From assembly GCF_040930455.2 (NCBI RefSeq), contig NZ_CP170494.1: a stretch of DNA of 64,000 nucleotides. The stretch is one strand, 5' to 3'. Positions 31,949-41,428 of this stretch are shown one piece after another. Both the position numbers and the translations under genes were made by a program. Origin of the DNA: Neopusillimonas maritima. Lineage in GTDB: Bacteria > Pseudomonadota > Gammaproteobacteria > Burkholderiales > Burkholderiaceae_B. Every line of letters starts with the position of its first letter. Within the stretch, counting starts at the first letter, position 1. A model generated the notes under the pieces. The model searched no databases. It saw only the letters and a list, made by a program, of their open reading frames with translations, and had not been told where the DNA came from.

Positions 31949-33964
31949 ATGGTGTTCAAGCAGTGTCAACGGTATCAGAAATTATGGTGGCGTGCCGGTC
32001 TTGGTTTGCTTCTGGCCGGTGTGCTTGGCTCTGCTGGTTTGGAACCGGCGGCGGCACAGGAAGATGTCGAGGTCATCAACATTACGATCCGGCCGGACCC
32101 TTCTCTTCAGGCTGTGATCCAGGCTCGCGAAGCGATGCAGAGAAAGCGTTGGGATGAGCTTGAGGCGTTGGTGCCGCAGGCTTCGCAGGCGCCGCTTCTG
32201 GGTTCTTATGCGGAGTATTGGTTATTGCGCCGCGACCTCACCAATCCGGCAACGCCGGTACCAACCCAGCGTCTTGAGCGCTTCATGACCACCAACGAAG
32301 ACGCCTATCTTGCCGACCGTATTCGCTCCGATTGGATTGTTGCGGCGGCCCGGTCGGGCGACTATGCAAAAGCAGTCGAATTGGCCCCTGTGGTTGCCAG
32401 TAATTCTCAGGTGGATTGTGCCGTTTTGTTGTCGCGACATATGCTGGGTGAACGGGTTAACGGCCAAGTGGCGGTTGATCTTTTTGAACCCGTGAGTCTT
32501 TGCTGGATGATGCTCGATGAGCTGGTCGATAAAAACATTGTCGGTTGGAAGCAGCTTGAAACCATGCTTAGGGCGACGCTGGAAACCAGTAAAACCGGTA
32601 ATGCACGGCGTTTGGCGGCACTGATGTTCGATGCGGGTCAGATGAAGTCGTATGCCGCGTTCATGAAGAACCCACGGCAATGGCTGGCCGGGCAACAAGC
32701 GCCAAAAACAACGGCCGATATCGCGTTGGTCACGTTGGCTTTATCACGCCTCGCGCGTAACGACCGCGAGGTTGAAACCGCTTATATTCAGAATAACTGG
32801 GCTTCCAGTATTCCCAAGGCCGATCTTGAATGGGTGTGGGGGCAATTCGGGCTGATTGCTGCCTTGAATGTTGAGCCCAATGCGGTTCAATGGTATCGGC
32901 GTTCAGGCAATATCCCCAAAACCGATTACAACCATGCCTGGGAGGTACGGTCTGAATTGCGTCAGGCCCCGATCGACTGGGTTCAGGTAAGTCGCGCGAT
33001 TCAGAAAATGACGCCGCGTCAGCAAGCCGAACCCGTATGGGTGTACTGGTATGGTCGTTCGTTGGCCGCACAAGGCAACGAAGCCGCCGCGCGGCAATAC
33101 TATCAGTCTATCCAGAACGATTACAGCTTTTATGGGCAATTGGCAAATGAAGAGCTGGGCCAACCTATTCCCATTCCGCCGGCTCCTGCTCCCGTGACGC
33201 CTCAGGAATTGGCTGAAGCGCGAGCGAATCCCGGCTTGCAACGGGGTATCAAGTTGTTCGATTTAGGTTGGCGTGCCGAGGCTGTGCCCGAGTGGAACTT
33301 CACACTCCGGGGCATGACAGACCGTCAGTTATTGGCGGCAGCCGAACTGGCGCGCGAAGAGCAAATTTTCGATCGCGTGGTGAATACGTCATTACGTACA
33401 TCCAGTATTGCTGATTTCTCCCAGCGTTTTGTGGCACCGTTTGAAGGTCGTGTCAGTGCTAAGGCGCGTGAAATCAACCTTGACCCAGCCTGGGTGTATG
33501 GCTTGATTCGTCAGGAGTCTCGCTTTATTACTGACGCCCGTTCGCGTGTAGGCGCATCGGGCTTGATGCAGCTTATGCCTGCCACAGCTCGGTGGGTCGC
33601 CCGCAAAATTGGTATGTCAGATTTCAACCCGTCTATGGTGAATGATTTTGATGTCAACACCATTTTGGGTACCCAGTATTTGAAAATGGTGCTTGACGAT
33701 CTGGATGGCAGTCAGGTTCTGGCCACTGCGGGCTATAACGCGGGGCCGGGTCGCTCGAAACAATGGCGTGCAAAGCTGTTGGGTCCGGTGGAGGGCGCTG
33801 TGTTCACGGAAACAATACCGTTCACAGAAACGCGGTTGTACGTAAAGCATGTTTTGTCGAACGCTGTTTACTATGCCATGTTGTTTTCCGGCCAACCTCA
33901 ATCGTTGAAAGCGCGGCTCGATACCATTAGCCCGAACCGCTCGCGACGTACGAATTTGCCCTAA
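31949..33964 (+). CDS. Soluble lytic murein transglycosylase, Slt70-like
   Basis: This periplasmic muramidase has 671 residues. A signal-like hydrophobic N-terminus (AGLGLLLAGVLGSAGLEPAAAQ) is followed by a long helical U/L superhelix domain and a C-terminal SLT domain with the catalytic glutamate in RQESRF, then GASGLMQLMPATARWVA and AGYNAGPGR. It cleaves the MurNAc-GlcNAc bond with 1,6-anhydro formation. The stop overlaps the first base of the cca ATG. Confidence 0.92.
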   Translation: MVFKQCQRYQKLWWRAGLGLLLAGVLGSAGLEPAAAQEDVEVINITIRPDPSLQAVIQAREAMQRKRWDELEALVPQASQAPLLGSYAEYWLLRRDLTNPATPVPTQRLERFMTTNEDAYLADRIRSDWIVAAARSGDYAKAVELAPVVASNSQVDCAVLLSRHMLGERVNGQVAVDLFEPVSLCWMMLDELVDKNIVGWKQLETMLRATLETSKTGNARRLAALMFDAGQMKSYAAFMKNPRQWLAGQQAPKTTADIALVTLALSRLARNDREVETAYIQNNWASSIPKADLEWVWGQFGLIAALNVEPNAVQWYRRSGNIPKTDYNHAWEVRSELRQAPIDWVQVSRAIQKMTPRQQAEPVWVYWYGRSLAAQGNEAAARQYYQSIQNDYSFYGQLANEELGQPIPIPPAPAPVTPQELAEARANPGLQRGIKLFDLGWRAEAVPEWNFTLRGMTDRQLLAAAELAREEQIFDRVVNTSLRTSSIADFSQRFVAPFEGRVSAKAREINLDPAWVYGLIRQESRFITDARSRVGASGLMQLMPATARWVARKIGMSDFNPSMVNDFDVNTILGTQYLKMVLDDLDGSQVLATAGYNAGPGRSKQWRAKLLGPVEGAVFTETIPFTETRLYVKHVLSNAVYYAMLFSGQPQSLKARLDTISPNRSRRTNLP

Positions 33965-35103
33965 TGGTTCATCCCGTGCCCACGTTGCCTGTTGTTGCAC
34001 CTGACCCTTTAATCAGCGATTTACAAGCGTATATCGTTGGAGGGGCGGTGCGGGATGCCTTACTGGGTTTGCCCGCTGGGGATCGTGACTGGGTCGTGGT
34101 GGGCGCCACGCCCGAGCAAATGGTGCAAAAAGGCTTTATTCCCGTCGGTGATGACTTCCCCGTTTTCCTGCATCCGAAAACGAAAGAGGAGTATGCATTA
34201 GCCCGAACCGAGCGCAAGTCGGGGCGGGGTTATAAGGGTTTCACTTTCTATACCGGCCAAGACGTGACCCTGGAAGAAGATTTGTATCGTCGCGACCTGA
34301 CGATCAACGCAATTGCGCAAACCCCCGACGGTCAATTAGTTGATCCTTTGAATGGGTTGGCAGACATTGAAGCGCGTGTTTTGCGCCATATCGGTGAGGC
34401 ATTTTGTGAGGACCCTGTGCGCTTGCTGCGTTTGGCACGTTTTGCGGCTCGCTTCACGCATTTTTCCATTGCGCCGGAAACGTTAAACCTGGCGCGTCGG
34501 CTTGTGACCGATGGTGAGGTTGACGCATTGGTTCCGGAACGGGTTTGGCGCGAGGTTAGCCGCGGGCTGATCAGTGAAGCGCCGTATCGCATGTTCGACG
34601 TTCTGGCTGAAACAGGGGCTTTGCAACGTGTTATGCCCGGTTTGAATTTCGATGGGGCGGCACGCCGAAGTCTGCAATGCGCTGCGCGCCGCCATTTACC
34701 TTTGGCCAGCTGCGCGGCGTTATTTTGTTTTTCTTCCAGTAATCCAGACACGGTTTTACGGGCCGTCAAGGCACCATCGCACTGTGTGGATTATGCGCGG
34801 TTGCTGCCTGTTGTGGGGGCGCAGATGGGAGCGGCCCAAACCGCCGACGATTATCTGGCGCTTATTGAGCAATGCGATGGCTTGCGCAAGCCCGAGCGCT
34901 TTCTTGACTTGGTTGCAGCGGCTTGCTGCTTAGGTAATCAGTTTTCCGGCGTTGAAGAATCCCTGAGTCAAACCTGGGCGGTGCGCCTGGACGCAGTAAG
35001 GGCGGTCGATGGGGGCTCGATTGCCAAACGGCATCAAGGCAAACCGCAGGCAATTAAAGACGCTGTGAGGCAGGCAAGGTTGGCGGCGCTTGCCGGCATG
35101 TAG
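33964..35103 (+). CDS. cca: CCA-adding tRNA nucleotidyltransferase
   Basis: This enzyme adds or repairs the CCA end of tRNAs. The N-terminal nucleotidyltransferase head shows GGAVRDALLG, DRDWVVVG and the ATP/CTP block EEDLYRRDLTINAIAQ, followed by EDPVRLLRLARFAARF. It has 379 residues and the C-terminal part lacks the HD phosphohydrolase motif of the E. coli enzyme, as in several betaproteobacteria. It starts on the last base of the transglycosylase stop. Confidence 0.93.
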   Translation: MVHPVPTLPVVAPDPLISDLQAYIVGGAVRDALLGLPAGDRDWVVVGATPEQMVQKGFIPVGDDFPVFLHPKTKEEYALARTERKSGRGYKGFTFYTGQDVTLEEDLYRRDLTINAIAQTPDGQLVDPLNGLADIEARVLRHIGEAFCEDPVRLLRLARFAARFTHFSIAPETLNLARRLVTDGEVDALVPERVWREVSRGLISEAPYRMFDVLAETGALQRVMPGLNFDGAARRSLQCAARRHLPLASCAALFCFSSSNPDTVLRAVKAPSHCVDYARLLPVVGAQMGAAQTADDYLALIEQCDGLRKPERFLDLVAAACCLGNQFSGVEESLSQTWAVRLDAVRAVDGGSIAKRHQGKPQAIKDAVRQARLAALAGM

Positions 35104-35151
35104 GTGCCTAAAGCCATGGTGCGTGGCGCCATCGTCTCTCGCATGCACAGC

Positions 35152-36525
35152 TCACAGGCGATGGCGTCTGTCGCCGCGCTCAAAGCCTATTAGCGGCGGA
35201 TCGATATCCCGGCCCAATACCATTACTTTGAATAATTCCCCCATTTCGGCTTCCGATAATAGCGTTTGTGCCGATGCCATCAGGCGTGCCTGGTCGACTG
35301 CGTCGGTTTTTGTGGCTTGTGCCAGTTGCTCAACGAATCCCGAGTTGATCAGGAATCGGGCTTGCGAGGTATAGCCCAGCACATCAAGTCTGGCCTTAAT
35401 TGCCGCATCCGCTATCGCTGTGAAGTCGACATGGGCGGTGATGTCTTGCAAGCCTGTATAGACCAGTGGTTCGGCATGGGTGTGGTGGCGAAAATGGCAC
35501 ATCAGGGTGCCCTGGGCCCGTTGTGGGTGGTAGTACTCGTGGCGCGGAAAACCATAGTCGACGATGATGGCGGCGCCTTTTTGCAGCCATTGGCCCAGCG
35601 AATCAACCCAGGCTTCCGCGCGTAAATTAATTTCAGAGGTGTACCCCGGTAACGGTGTCATGCGTGAGCGCACAGTTTCAGTCAGTTCTGTTGATGCGGG
35701 GCGCTCAGCCCATGAAAAGGGTGTGCCCATGGTCACCCCTTTTTCCATGAGTTGTCCGTTTTCATTCCAGCGGAATACCGAGACGGGCATGGCATCGAGT
35801 ACCTCGTTCGCCACCACGCAGCCTTCGAAATGCCGGGGAAGATTGTCGCGCCATTGAACGTCGGCTTCAAGCCCATTAAGCCTCTCGCCCTGACGTTCAC
35901 GCAGTTCGGCAGACACTTCAATAATGGTGTATTGCGGCTCTATGCCCATATCCCGTAGTGCGGCGATAATGCTGGAGGCCAGGGCGCCGGAACCGGCACC
36001 AAATTCAAGGATATGGTTTGAGCCTGATAGTTGGAGCACCTGGGCAATTTGTTGCGCCAGTGCGTGTCCATAGACAGGGGTGAGTTCAGGTGCGGTAGTG
36101 AAATCGCCCGGCGTATCGGGGTTGGGAAATTTCTGGCTGCCTGCAACGTAATAGCCCAAACCCGGGGCGTAGAGCGCCAAGTCCATATACGTTTCAAAAG
36201 GCATGAAGCGGTCGGGTTGCCGGCACAGTTTTTCCTGAATGGCTGCAACGACGTTTTGGTAGTGGGTTGCCGAATTGACGTCGAGCGCAGGCAGGCCGGC
36301 CGGTGGGGGAATCGTCGGGACTTCGGAGTCAGGCATCATGGGGTTGGGTGTTCGGGTTGACGGGTTTTTGCCATGTTTCAGTCGATGCAAGGAAACACAC
36401 ATCGTCATGAAAAACCCCGCCAACAGGCCCAGTATGGCGCCAACGACAAAGTTGTCGAAAATAAGCCATAAGGGTACTGCCAGCAGCAAGGAAGTGAGCA
36501 GGGGTTTATTGGCGAGTTCTTTCAT
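35152..36525 (-). CDS. MidA/NDUFAF7-type methyltransferase with N-terminal membrane segment
   Basis: The C-terminal 385 residues form a class I SAM-dependent methyltransferase of the MidA/NDUFAF7 family (PF02636): YYVAGSQKFPNPDTPGDFTTAPELTPVYGHALAQQI, the SAM block ILEFGAGSGALASSI and the conserved VVANEVLDAMPV. Mitochondrial relatives methylate an arginine in complex I; the bacterial target is unknown. In the same frame, before the usual start MPDSEV, lie about 60 residues with two hydrophobic stretches (LLTSLLLAVPLWLIFDNFVV and GAILGLLAGFFMTM). Start at 36525 is chosen for the GGCGGGG before it; GTG 36549 is possible and 36336 would give the methyltransferase alone. The fusion would tie the enzyme to the membrane. 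Confidence 0.8.
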   Translation of the reverse strand: MKELANKPLLTSLLLAVPLWLIFDNFVVGAILGLLAGFFMTMCVSLHRLKHGKNPSTRTPNPMMPDSEVPTIPPPAGLPALDVNSATHYQNVVAAIQEKLCRQPDRFMPFETYMDLALYAPGLGYYVAGSQKFPNPDTPGDFTTAPELTPVYGHALAQQIAQVLQLSGSNHILEFGAGSGALASSIIAALRDMGIEPQYTIIEVSAELRERQGERLNGLEADVQWRDNLPRHFEGCVVANEVLDAMPVSVFRWNENGQLMEKGVTMGTPFSWAERPASTELTETVRSRMTPLPGYTSEINLRAEAWVDSLGQWLQKGAAIIVDYGFPRHEYYHPQRAQGTLMCHFRHHTHAEPLVYTGLQDITAHVDFTAIADAAIKARLDVLGYTSQARFLINSGFVEQLAQATKTDAVDQARLMASAQTLLSEAEMGELFKVMVLGRDIDPPLIGFERGDRRHRL

Positions 36526-36563
36526 GCCCCGCCATTTTATCCCGCTCACGAACCTTAAAGCTT

Positions 36564-37196
36564 TTAAGCTGCTTCCTCAGCCAGCGCCTCACGGCCAATT
36601 CTCAGTTCACGTGCCATTTGGGCCACATGGCGCCCCTGGAATCGGGCGCCGTCCAATTCATTATCACTGGGCTGACGCGAACCATCACCATTGGCAATGG
36701 TTGATGCGCCGTAAGGGGTACCGCCGGTAATCTGAGTGTTGTCGGTTTGACCCTGGAACGAATAAGGGAGGCCGACTACGCTCATGCCATGGTGCAGCAA
36801 TACGGTGTGAAAGGTTAACAAGGTGCTTTCCTGGCCACCATGTTGTGTTGCGGTTGAGGTAAATACACTGCCTATTTTGCCAACCAGCTTACCCTGCGCC
36901 CACAAGCCACCGGTTTGATCCAGAAAGTTTTTCATTTGTGCGGCCATGTTACCGAAGCGCGTTGGTGTGCCGAAGATAATGGCGTCGTAGTCGGCCAGTT
37001 CCTCAGGCCGCGCAATGGGCGCAGCCTGTTCAAGTTTGTAGTGGCCCGCTTTGGCAACGTCTTCGGGGACAAGCTCAGGCACGCGTTTGATATCGACCTG
37101 GGTATCTTTTACGGCGCGGGCGCCTTCGGCGACGGCTTGCGCCATGGTTTCAATATGGCCATAGGTTGAATAATATAAAACAAGTACTTTTGACAT
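36564..37196 (-). CDS. wrbA: NAD(P)H:quinone oxidoreductase, WrbA type
   Basis: This flavodoxin-like enzyme has 210 residues and reduces quinones with two electrons, so avoiding semiquinones. The FMN loop YYSTYGHIETMAQA near the N-terminus and the block FGTPTRFGNMAAQMKNFLDQTGGLW are typical, as is the later HGGQESTLLTFHTVLLHHGM. AAAGGAG precedes the ATG. It lies beside pirin and nitroreductase genes, which fits redox defence. Confidence 0.94.
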   Translation of the reverse strand: MSKVLVLYYSTYGHIETMAQAVAEGARAVKDTQVDIKRVPELVPEDVAKAGHYKLEQAAPIARPEELADYDAIIFGTPTRFGNMAAQMKNFLDQTGGLWAQGKLVGKIGSVFTSTATQHGGQESTLLTFHTVLLHHGMSVVGLPYSFQGQTDNTQITGGTPYGASTIANGDGSRQPSDNELDGARFQGRHVAQMARELRIGREALAEEAA

Positions 37197-37267
37197 GGTG
37201 TTGACTCCTTTAGAGAACAGTTAAGTTTTAGAATTGGGTTCGGTAGGGCCTAGGCGGGGCACAATGT

Positions 37268-37966
37268 TTAAGGCAAATCAAATAGCAGAATTTCAGCGTC
37301 GTGCCCTTCTGTCAGCAACAGCATCGATTCATCCATTACCTTTAAGCCGTCACCGGTTTTCAGTTCGTGGTTGTTCACTTTGATGCTTCCCTGGGCAACA
37401 TGCACGTATGTTTGGCGCCCAAATGGAGGTGCGTACTCAATGTGTTCATCGCCATTGAGCAGGGTCGCGTAAATACGTGCGTCTTGATGCAGAAAGAGGG
37501 CATCGTCGTTAGGGTCTCCAGATGCCAGCAGTTTCAATTGGCCACGCTTTTGTGCATCTTGTATGTGGCGTTCCTGGTAGGAGGGCGTCACGTTCTGTTG
37601 ATCGGGCAGTATCCAGATTTGCAGAAAATGTACTGGGTCGTTTTGCGAAGGATTGAATTCGCTATGTTGAACGCCGGTACCTGCGCTCATTAACTGCACG
37701 TCGCCCGGCTTCAGGGTTGAACCTGACCCCATCGAGTCGCGGTGTTGGAGCGCGCCTTCCAGCACATAGGAAAGAATTTCCATGTCGCGATGCCCGTGGG
37801 TACCAAATCCTTGGCCCGGTTGCACGGTATCGTCGTTAATCACACGCAGGGCGCTCCAGCCCATGTGGGCCGGATCGTGGTAATGACCGAAAGAGAAAGA
37901 GTGATAACTGTTGAGCCAGTCTAGTTGAACGTGCCCGCGCTCGTTGGCATGGCGTACTTCGATCAT
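37268..37966 (-). CDS. Pirin family protein (YhaK-like bicupin)
   Basis: This 232-residue protein has the pirin N-terminal signature HGHRDMEILSYVLEGALQHRDSMGSGSTLKPGDVQLMSAGTGVQHSE, with the metal ligands H, H, H and E of the first cupin, and a C-terminal cupin. Relatives such as YhaK are sensors of reactive species, and some pirins have quercetinase activity. AAGAG precedes the ATG. It is divergent from a LysR regulator that probably controls it. Confidence 0.9.
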   Translation of the reverse strand: MIEVRHANERGHVQLDWLNSYHSFSFGHYHDPAHMGWSALRVINDDTVQPGQGFGTHGHRDMEILSYVLEGALQHRDSMGSGSTLKPGDVQLMSAGTGVQHSEFNPSQNDPVHFLQIWILPDQQNVTPSYQERHIQDAQKRGQLKLLASGDPNDDALFLHQDARIYATLLNGDEHIEYAPPFGRQTYVHVAQGSIKVNNHELKTGDGLKVMDESMLLLTEGHDAEILLFDLP

Positions 37967-38005
37967 GATGTGCTCTTGTTTAAGTTAAGTTAAGATTCAT
38001 TCTAT

Positions 38006-38056
38006 ATTCGATAAATTTGATAAAAAAGCGCTAAAATTTGATGATTAAAATCGAAT
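38006..38056. promoter_or_regulatory. LysR-type divergent promoter with inverted and direct repeats
   Basis: The AT-rich gap between pirin and the LysR gene has ATTCGAT (38006-38012) and ATCGAAT (38050-38056) as outer inverted repeats, and AAATTTGAT twice (38013-38021 and 38034-38042). This arrangement fits a LysR activation and repression site. Confidence 0.5.
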
Positions 38057-38082
38057 AAATAGATATATCCTGCTTGAAAAGA

Positions 38083-38976
38083 ATGGACTACTTAAAAACA
38101 ACCCTGGAGCAATGGCGCGCACTGGCGGCGGTAGTGGAGCACGGCGGCTTTGCCCAAGCAGCTCAGGCGCTGCATCGAAGCCAGTCTTCCATTAGTTATC
38201 TGGTGGGCAAGTTGCAGTCGCAAATCGACTTGCCTTTACTGGAGGTGGAGGGGCGTAAGGCACACCTTACCGATGCGGGGCATACGCTGCTCACGCATGC
38301 CCAGGAGCTGTTAAGCGACGCCTATGAGCTGGAAGAATTGGCGCGTCGAATGGGGGCGGGTTGGGAGGCTGAGTTGCGCCTTGTGGTTGATGTCGCCTTC
38401 CCCAAAGCCGTGTTGGTACAGGCGCTGAAGCGTTTCTCTCAAGAGGCGCCGTTTACCCGGCTGAAACTCAGCGAGGTTGTGTTGTCGGGGGCGGAGGAAG
38501 CGTTGCTTGAGCAGGAGGCCGATATGATGATTGGGGCTTATATTCCTCACGGACATTTGGGGCAAGTCTTGCTTAACGTGCCGTTTATCGCGGTTGCACA
38601 CCGCGACCACCCCCTTATTCAATTAGGTCGTCCTGTCGGTGAGGACGACCTGAAGCGACATATGCACATCGTGGTGAGGGATTCGGGCACGCAGAACCCC
38701 CGTAACGAGGGCTGGTTGGGCTCGACACAACGCTGGACGGTCAGTAGTCTTGAGGCGTCGGTGTCTTTGGTGGCTGGGGGCTTGGGGTTTGCGTGGTTAC
38801 CTCAACACTTGGTTGAGCCGTATTTAACTCAGGGTGTGTTGGTGCCAATCCCCGTTGAATTAGGCCAGATACGGCACACACCGTTGTACCTGGTTTTTGG
38901 GAAGGGGGCGCAAACCGGGCCCGCTGCGAGTTGCCTGGCGGGAATACTGCAGGAATTAGGTCAGCAAGAGCGCTAG
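38083..38976 (+). CDS. LysR-family transcriptional regulator
   Basis: This 297-residue protein has an N-terminal winged helix (WRALAAVVEHGGFAQAAQALHRSQSSISYLVGKLQSQIDLPLLEVEGRKAHLTDAG) and a two-lobed effector domain. The ATG at 38083 is favoured over an upstream TTG. Because it is divergent from pirin and upstream of a nitroreductase, regulation of this redox group is likely. The effector is unknown. Confidence 0.92.
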   Translation: MDYLKTTLEQWRALAAVVEHGGFAQAAQALHRSQSSISYLVGKLQSQIDLPLLEVEGRKAHLTDAGHTLLTHAQELLSDAYELEELARRMGAGWEAELRLVVDVAFPKAVLVQALKRFSQEAPFTRLKLSEVVLSGAEEALLEQEADMMIGAYIPHGHLGQVLLNVPFIAVAHRDHPLIQLGRPVGEDDLKRHMHIVVRDSGTQNPRNEGWLGSTQRWTVSSLEASVSLVAGGLGFAWLPQHLVEPYLTQGVLVPIPVELGQIRHTPLYLVFGKGAQTGPAASCLAGILQELGQQER

Positions 38977-39008
38977 AATGGCGCCATTGAAACGAGATGA
39001 AGAGCATT

Positions 39009-39677
39009 ATGAAAACGATTGAGTCTATTCTTCAGGCACGCTACAGTTGCCGGGCCTATCAGGCGCAACAGGTACCACAGGAAACCATTCAGGAAATTCT
39101 TGATCAGGCGCAGCGTTCCGCGTCATGGTGCAACGTGCAGCCATGGGAAATATTGCTGTTGGGGGGGGAGGCAACGCGCCGATTTGGCGATGCTTATTAC
39201 GAACATGTTCAATCGCACCCGGCGAATCCTGATTTTCCCTGGCCCGAACGTTACGAAGGCGTGTATCAGCAGCGTCGTCGCGAATGCGGTTACGCTTTAT
39301 ACAACACTTTGGAAATCAAAAAAGAAGACCGTGAAGCCACTCAGCGCCAAATGCTGGAGAACTACCGGTTTTTTGGCGCGCCGCACCTCGCACTAATAAC
39401 AACACCGAAAAAATTGGGTGTATACGGGGCGGTTGATTGCGGTATTTACGTCGCCAATTTTATGGCGCTGGTGCAAAGCCACCGCCTTGCTTGTATTGCA
39501 CAAGCAGCCGTAGCATCGCATCCCGACTTTGTGCGTGATTATTTCAACTTGCCGGAAGATCGCTTGCTGGTGTGTGGCATTGCCTTTGGTTACGAGGATG
39601 CCACCCAGAAAATCAATCAATATCGAACCACGCGCGACTCAATCGACCACGTGGTTCGATGGGAAGGATTTAATTAA
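39009..39677 (+). CDS. Nitroreductase family protein
   Basis: This FMN-dependent oxidoreductase has 222 residues. The opening SILQARYSCRAYQAQQVPQETIQEILDQAQRSASWCNVQPWE is typical for the FMN-binding N-terminus, and the C-terminal CGIAFGYED completes the flavin site. AAGAG lies before the ATG at 39009. It could reduce nitroaromatics, quinones or enones. It follows the LysR gene by 32 bases and overlaps the rhlE stop by four bases. Confidence 0.93.
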   Translation: MKTIESILQARYSCRAYQAQQVPQETIQEILDQAQRSASWCNVQPWEILLLGGEATRRFGDAYYEHVQSHPANPDFPWPERYEGVYQQRRRECGYALYNTLEIKKEDREATQRQMLENYRFFGAPHLALITTPKKLGVYGAVDCGIYVANFMALVQSHRLACIAQAAVASHPDFVRDYFNLPEDRLLVCGIAFGYEDATQKINQYRTTRDSIDHVVRWEGFN

Positions 39678-41116
39678 GCAAACTGCGCGTGGCGTGGCGC
39701 AGGGCGACGGCCCTGCGGCTTGGCGGCGTGTGTTTTGGCGCCGAAACCAGGGCGTGCGGGGCGTGTGCTGGGGCGACCCGCCGGTTTGGCGTACGAAGTT
39801 TGGTTTGCACCGTCGGGCTTGCCGGGTCGGCCACGTCCGCTACCGCTTTTCTCGAACGGGCTGTTGCCATAGGCTTTTTTGGTGAAACCCTCTTTGGCTT
39901 TACCAGGCGCGCCGCCAGGCTTACGCTTACCGGCAAATTTGCCTGCGCGTTTCGGGCTGCTTGAAGTCGTTTTCTTGGGCTCCAAACCGGTAATGGTTTC
40001 AGCTGGAATGGGCTGCCCGATAAAGTTTTCAATGCGGCGAATTTTGTAGCGCTCGGCATGCGTAGCCAACGTATACGCCAAACCGCTATTGCCTGCGCGG
40101 CCGGTACGGCCAATGCGGTGGGTATAGTCTTCCGGCTGCATGGGCAGGTCGTAGTTAATGGCATGGCTGATGCCTTGTACGTCGATGCCGCGGGCGGCAA
40201 CGTCGGTGGCAACCAGAATACGCAGTTTCTGACGTTGCAGCAGGCCAAGTGTGCGGGTGCGCTGGCGCTGATTCATGTCGCCATGCAAGGCGGCAGCGGT
40301 GTAGCCCTGGTCTGACAGTTTTTCAGCCAAGTCGTCTGCGCCACGTTTGGTTGCCGTAAATACAATGGCCTGGTTCAGGCGACTGTCGCGCAACAAGTGG
40401 TCAAGCAACTGCATTTTGTGCTTGTTATCGTCGGCGTACAGTAGGCTTTGTGTAATGTTGGCGTGCTTTTCTTTCTGGCCCGACACTTCAATGCGAACGG
40501 GTTCGCGCATCATTTTGGCGGCGAGCGTTGCAATGGAGCCATCCAGCGTTGCCGAGAACAGCAATGTCTGGCGTTGCTTGGGCGCAGCAGCCACAATGGC
40601 TTCAATGTCTTCAATAAAGCCCATGTCCAGCATGCGGTCCGCTTCATCCAGTACCAGTGTATGAATGTTCGACAAGTTGATACGGCGTGCGCGCAAATGG
40701 TCGATCAGGCGGCCGGGTGTGGCCACCAGTACGTCGACACGTCGCGAGAGTGCTTTGATTTGGGCACCGTAAGGCATGCCGCCAACCACAACCGCCGTAT
40801 GCAGGCCTTTAATGCCGGCACCATAGCTTTTTGTTGCTTCGGCTACTTGCATGGCCAGTTCACGTGTGGGGGTCAACACCAGCACCTGAACGTTTTGCCC
40901 CTTTTTGTTTTCTGCCGCCGCCCGTGCAATACGGTTCAAAGCAGGCAGCATGAATGCCGCTGTTTTACCGCTGCCGGTTTGTGCCGATACCATTAAGTCG
41001 AGGCCTTCCAAGGCTTTTGGAATGGACGCTGACTGAACGGGGGTGGGGGCGCTGAATCCGGCGCTTTGCAAGGCAGACAGCAGTACGGGTTCGAGACCCA
41101 GGGTTTCGAAAGACAT
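39674..41116 (-). CDS. rhlE: DEAD-box RNA helicase, RhlE-like
   Basis: This helicase has 480 residues. The Q motif (FETLGLEPVLLSALQSAGFSAPTPVQ), motif I (AQTGSGKTAAF), motif II (DEAD in VLDEADRML), motif III (SAT), and motif VI (HRIGRTGRAG) are all present. The C-terminal 110 residues are basic and rich in Gly, Lys, Pro and Arg, as in RhlE-type enzymes, and likely bind RNA. AAAGGA precedes the ATG. RNA remodelling in ribosome assembly or decay, often at low temperature, is the family role. Confidence 0.93.
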   Translation of the reverse strand: MSFETLGLEPVLLSALQSAGFSAPTPVQSASIPKALEGLDLMVSAQTGSGKTAAFMLPALNRIARAAAENKKGQNVQVLVLTPTRELAMQVAEATKSYGAGIKGLHTAVVVGGMPYGAQIKALSRRVDVLVATPGRLIDHLRARRINLSNIHTLVLDEADRMLDMGFIEDIEAIVAAAPKQRQTLLFSATLDGSIATLAAKMMREPVRIEVSGQKEKHANITQSLLYADDNKHKMQLLDHLLRDSRLNQAIVFTATKRGADDLAEKLSDQGYTAAALHGDMNQRQRTRTLGLLQRQKLRILVATDVAARGIDVQGISHAINYDLPMQPEDYTHRIGRTGRAGNSGLAYTLATHAERYKIRRIENFIGQPIPAETITGLEPKKTTSSSPKRAGKFAGKRKPGGAPGKAKEGFTKKAYGNSPFEKSGSGRGRPGKPDGANQTSYAKPAGRPSTRPARPGFGAKTHAAKPQGRRPAPRHAQFA

Positions 41117-41428
41117 GAGATATCCTTTGCCAATGAAGGCATTGTCAGGGAACGGGGGAGTTATCCGGACCCGGTTGATTGAACATCGTGCCGACCAATC
41201 AACCTAAAGGACATCGTTATGTGCTAACGAGAAAACGACCAGGCTTGGGGGGTCAGGAATCGATGGCGTTGAGCATGGGTGATTCTGGATTGAGCCAACT
41301 GCTAGGATGCGGCAAGGCCGCACAAAAATGCCAACGCTTAAAAATGCAGTGGCCGCAGTATAGACGCGGAACACGACCTAGGGATAGTACTAATTTGTAA
41401 CAGTCGTTAGGGTGACACACTGTTTACG
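41117..41428 (-). other. Gene-free stretch: ung tail and rhlE leader
   Basis: Between the ung stop and the rhlE start on the minus strand I see no gene. It holds an inverted repeat GGTTGATT/AATCAACC (41173-41180 and 41197-41204) and a small palindrome TGCGGC/GCCGCA (41308-41322). Neither has a T-run on the minus strand. It likely contains the rhlE promoter and a long 5' leader, as is usual for cold-inducible helicases. Confidence 0.5.
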
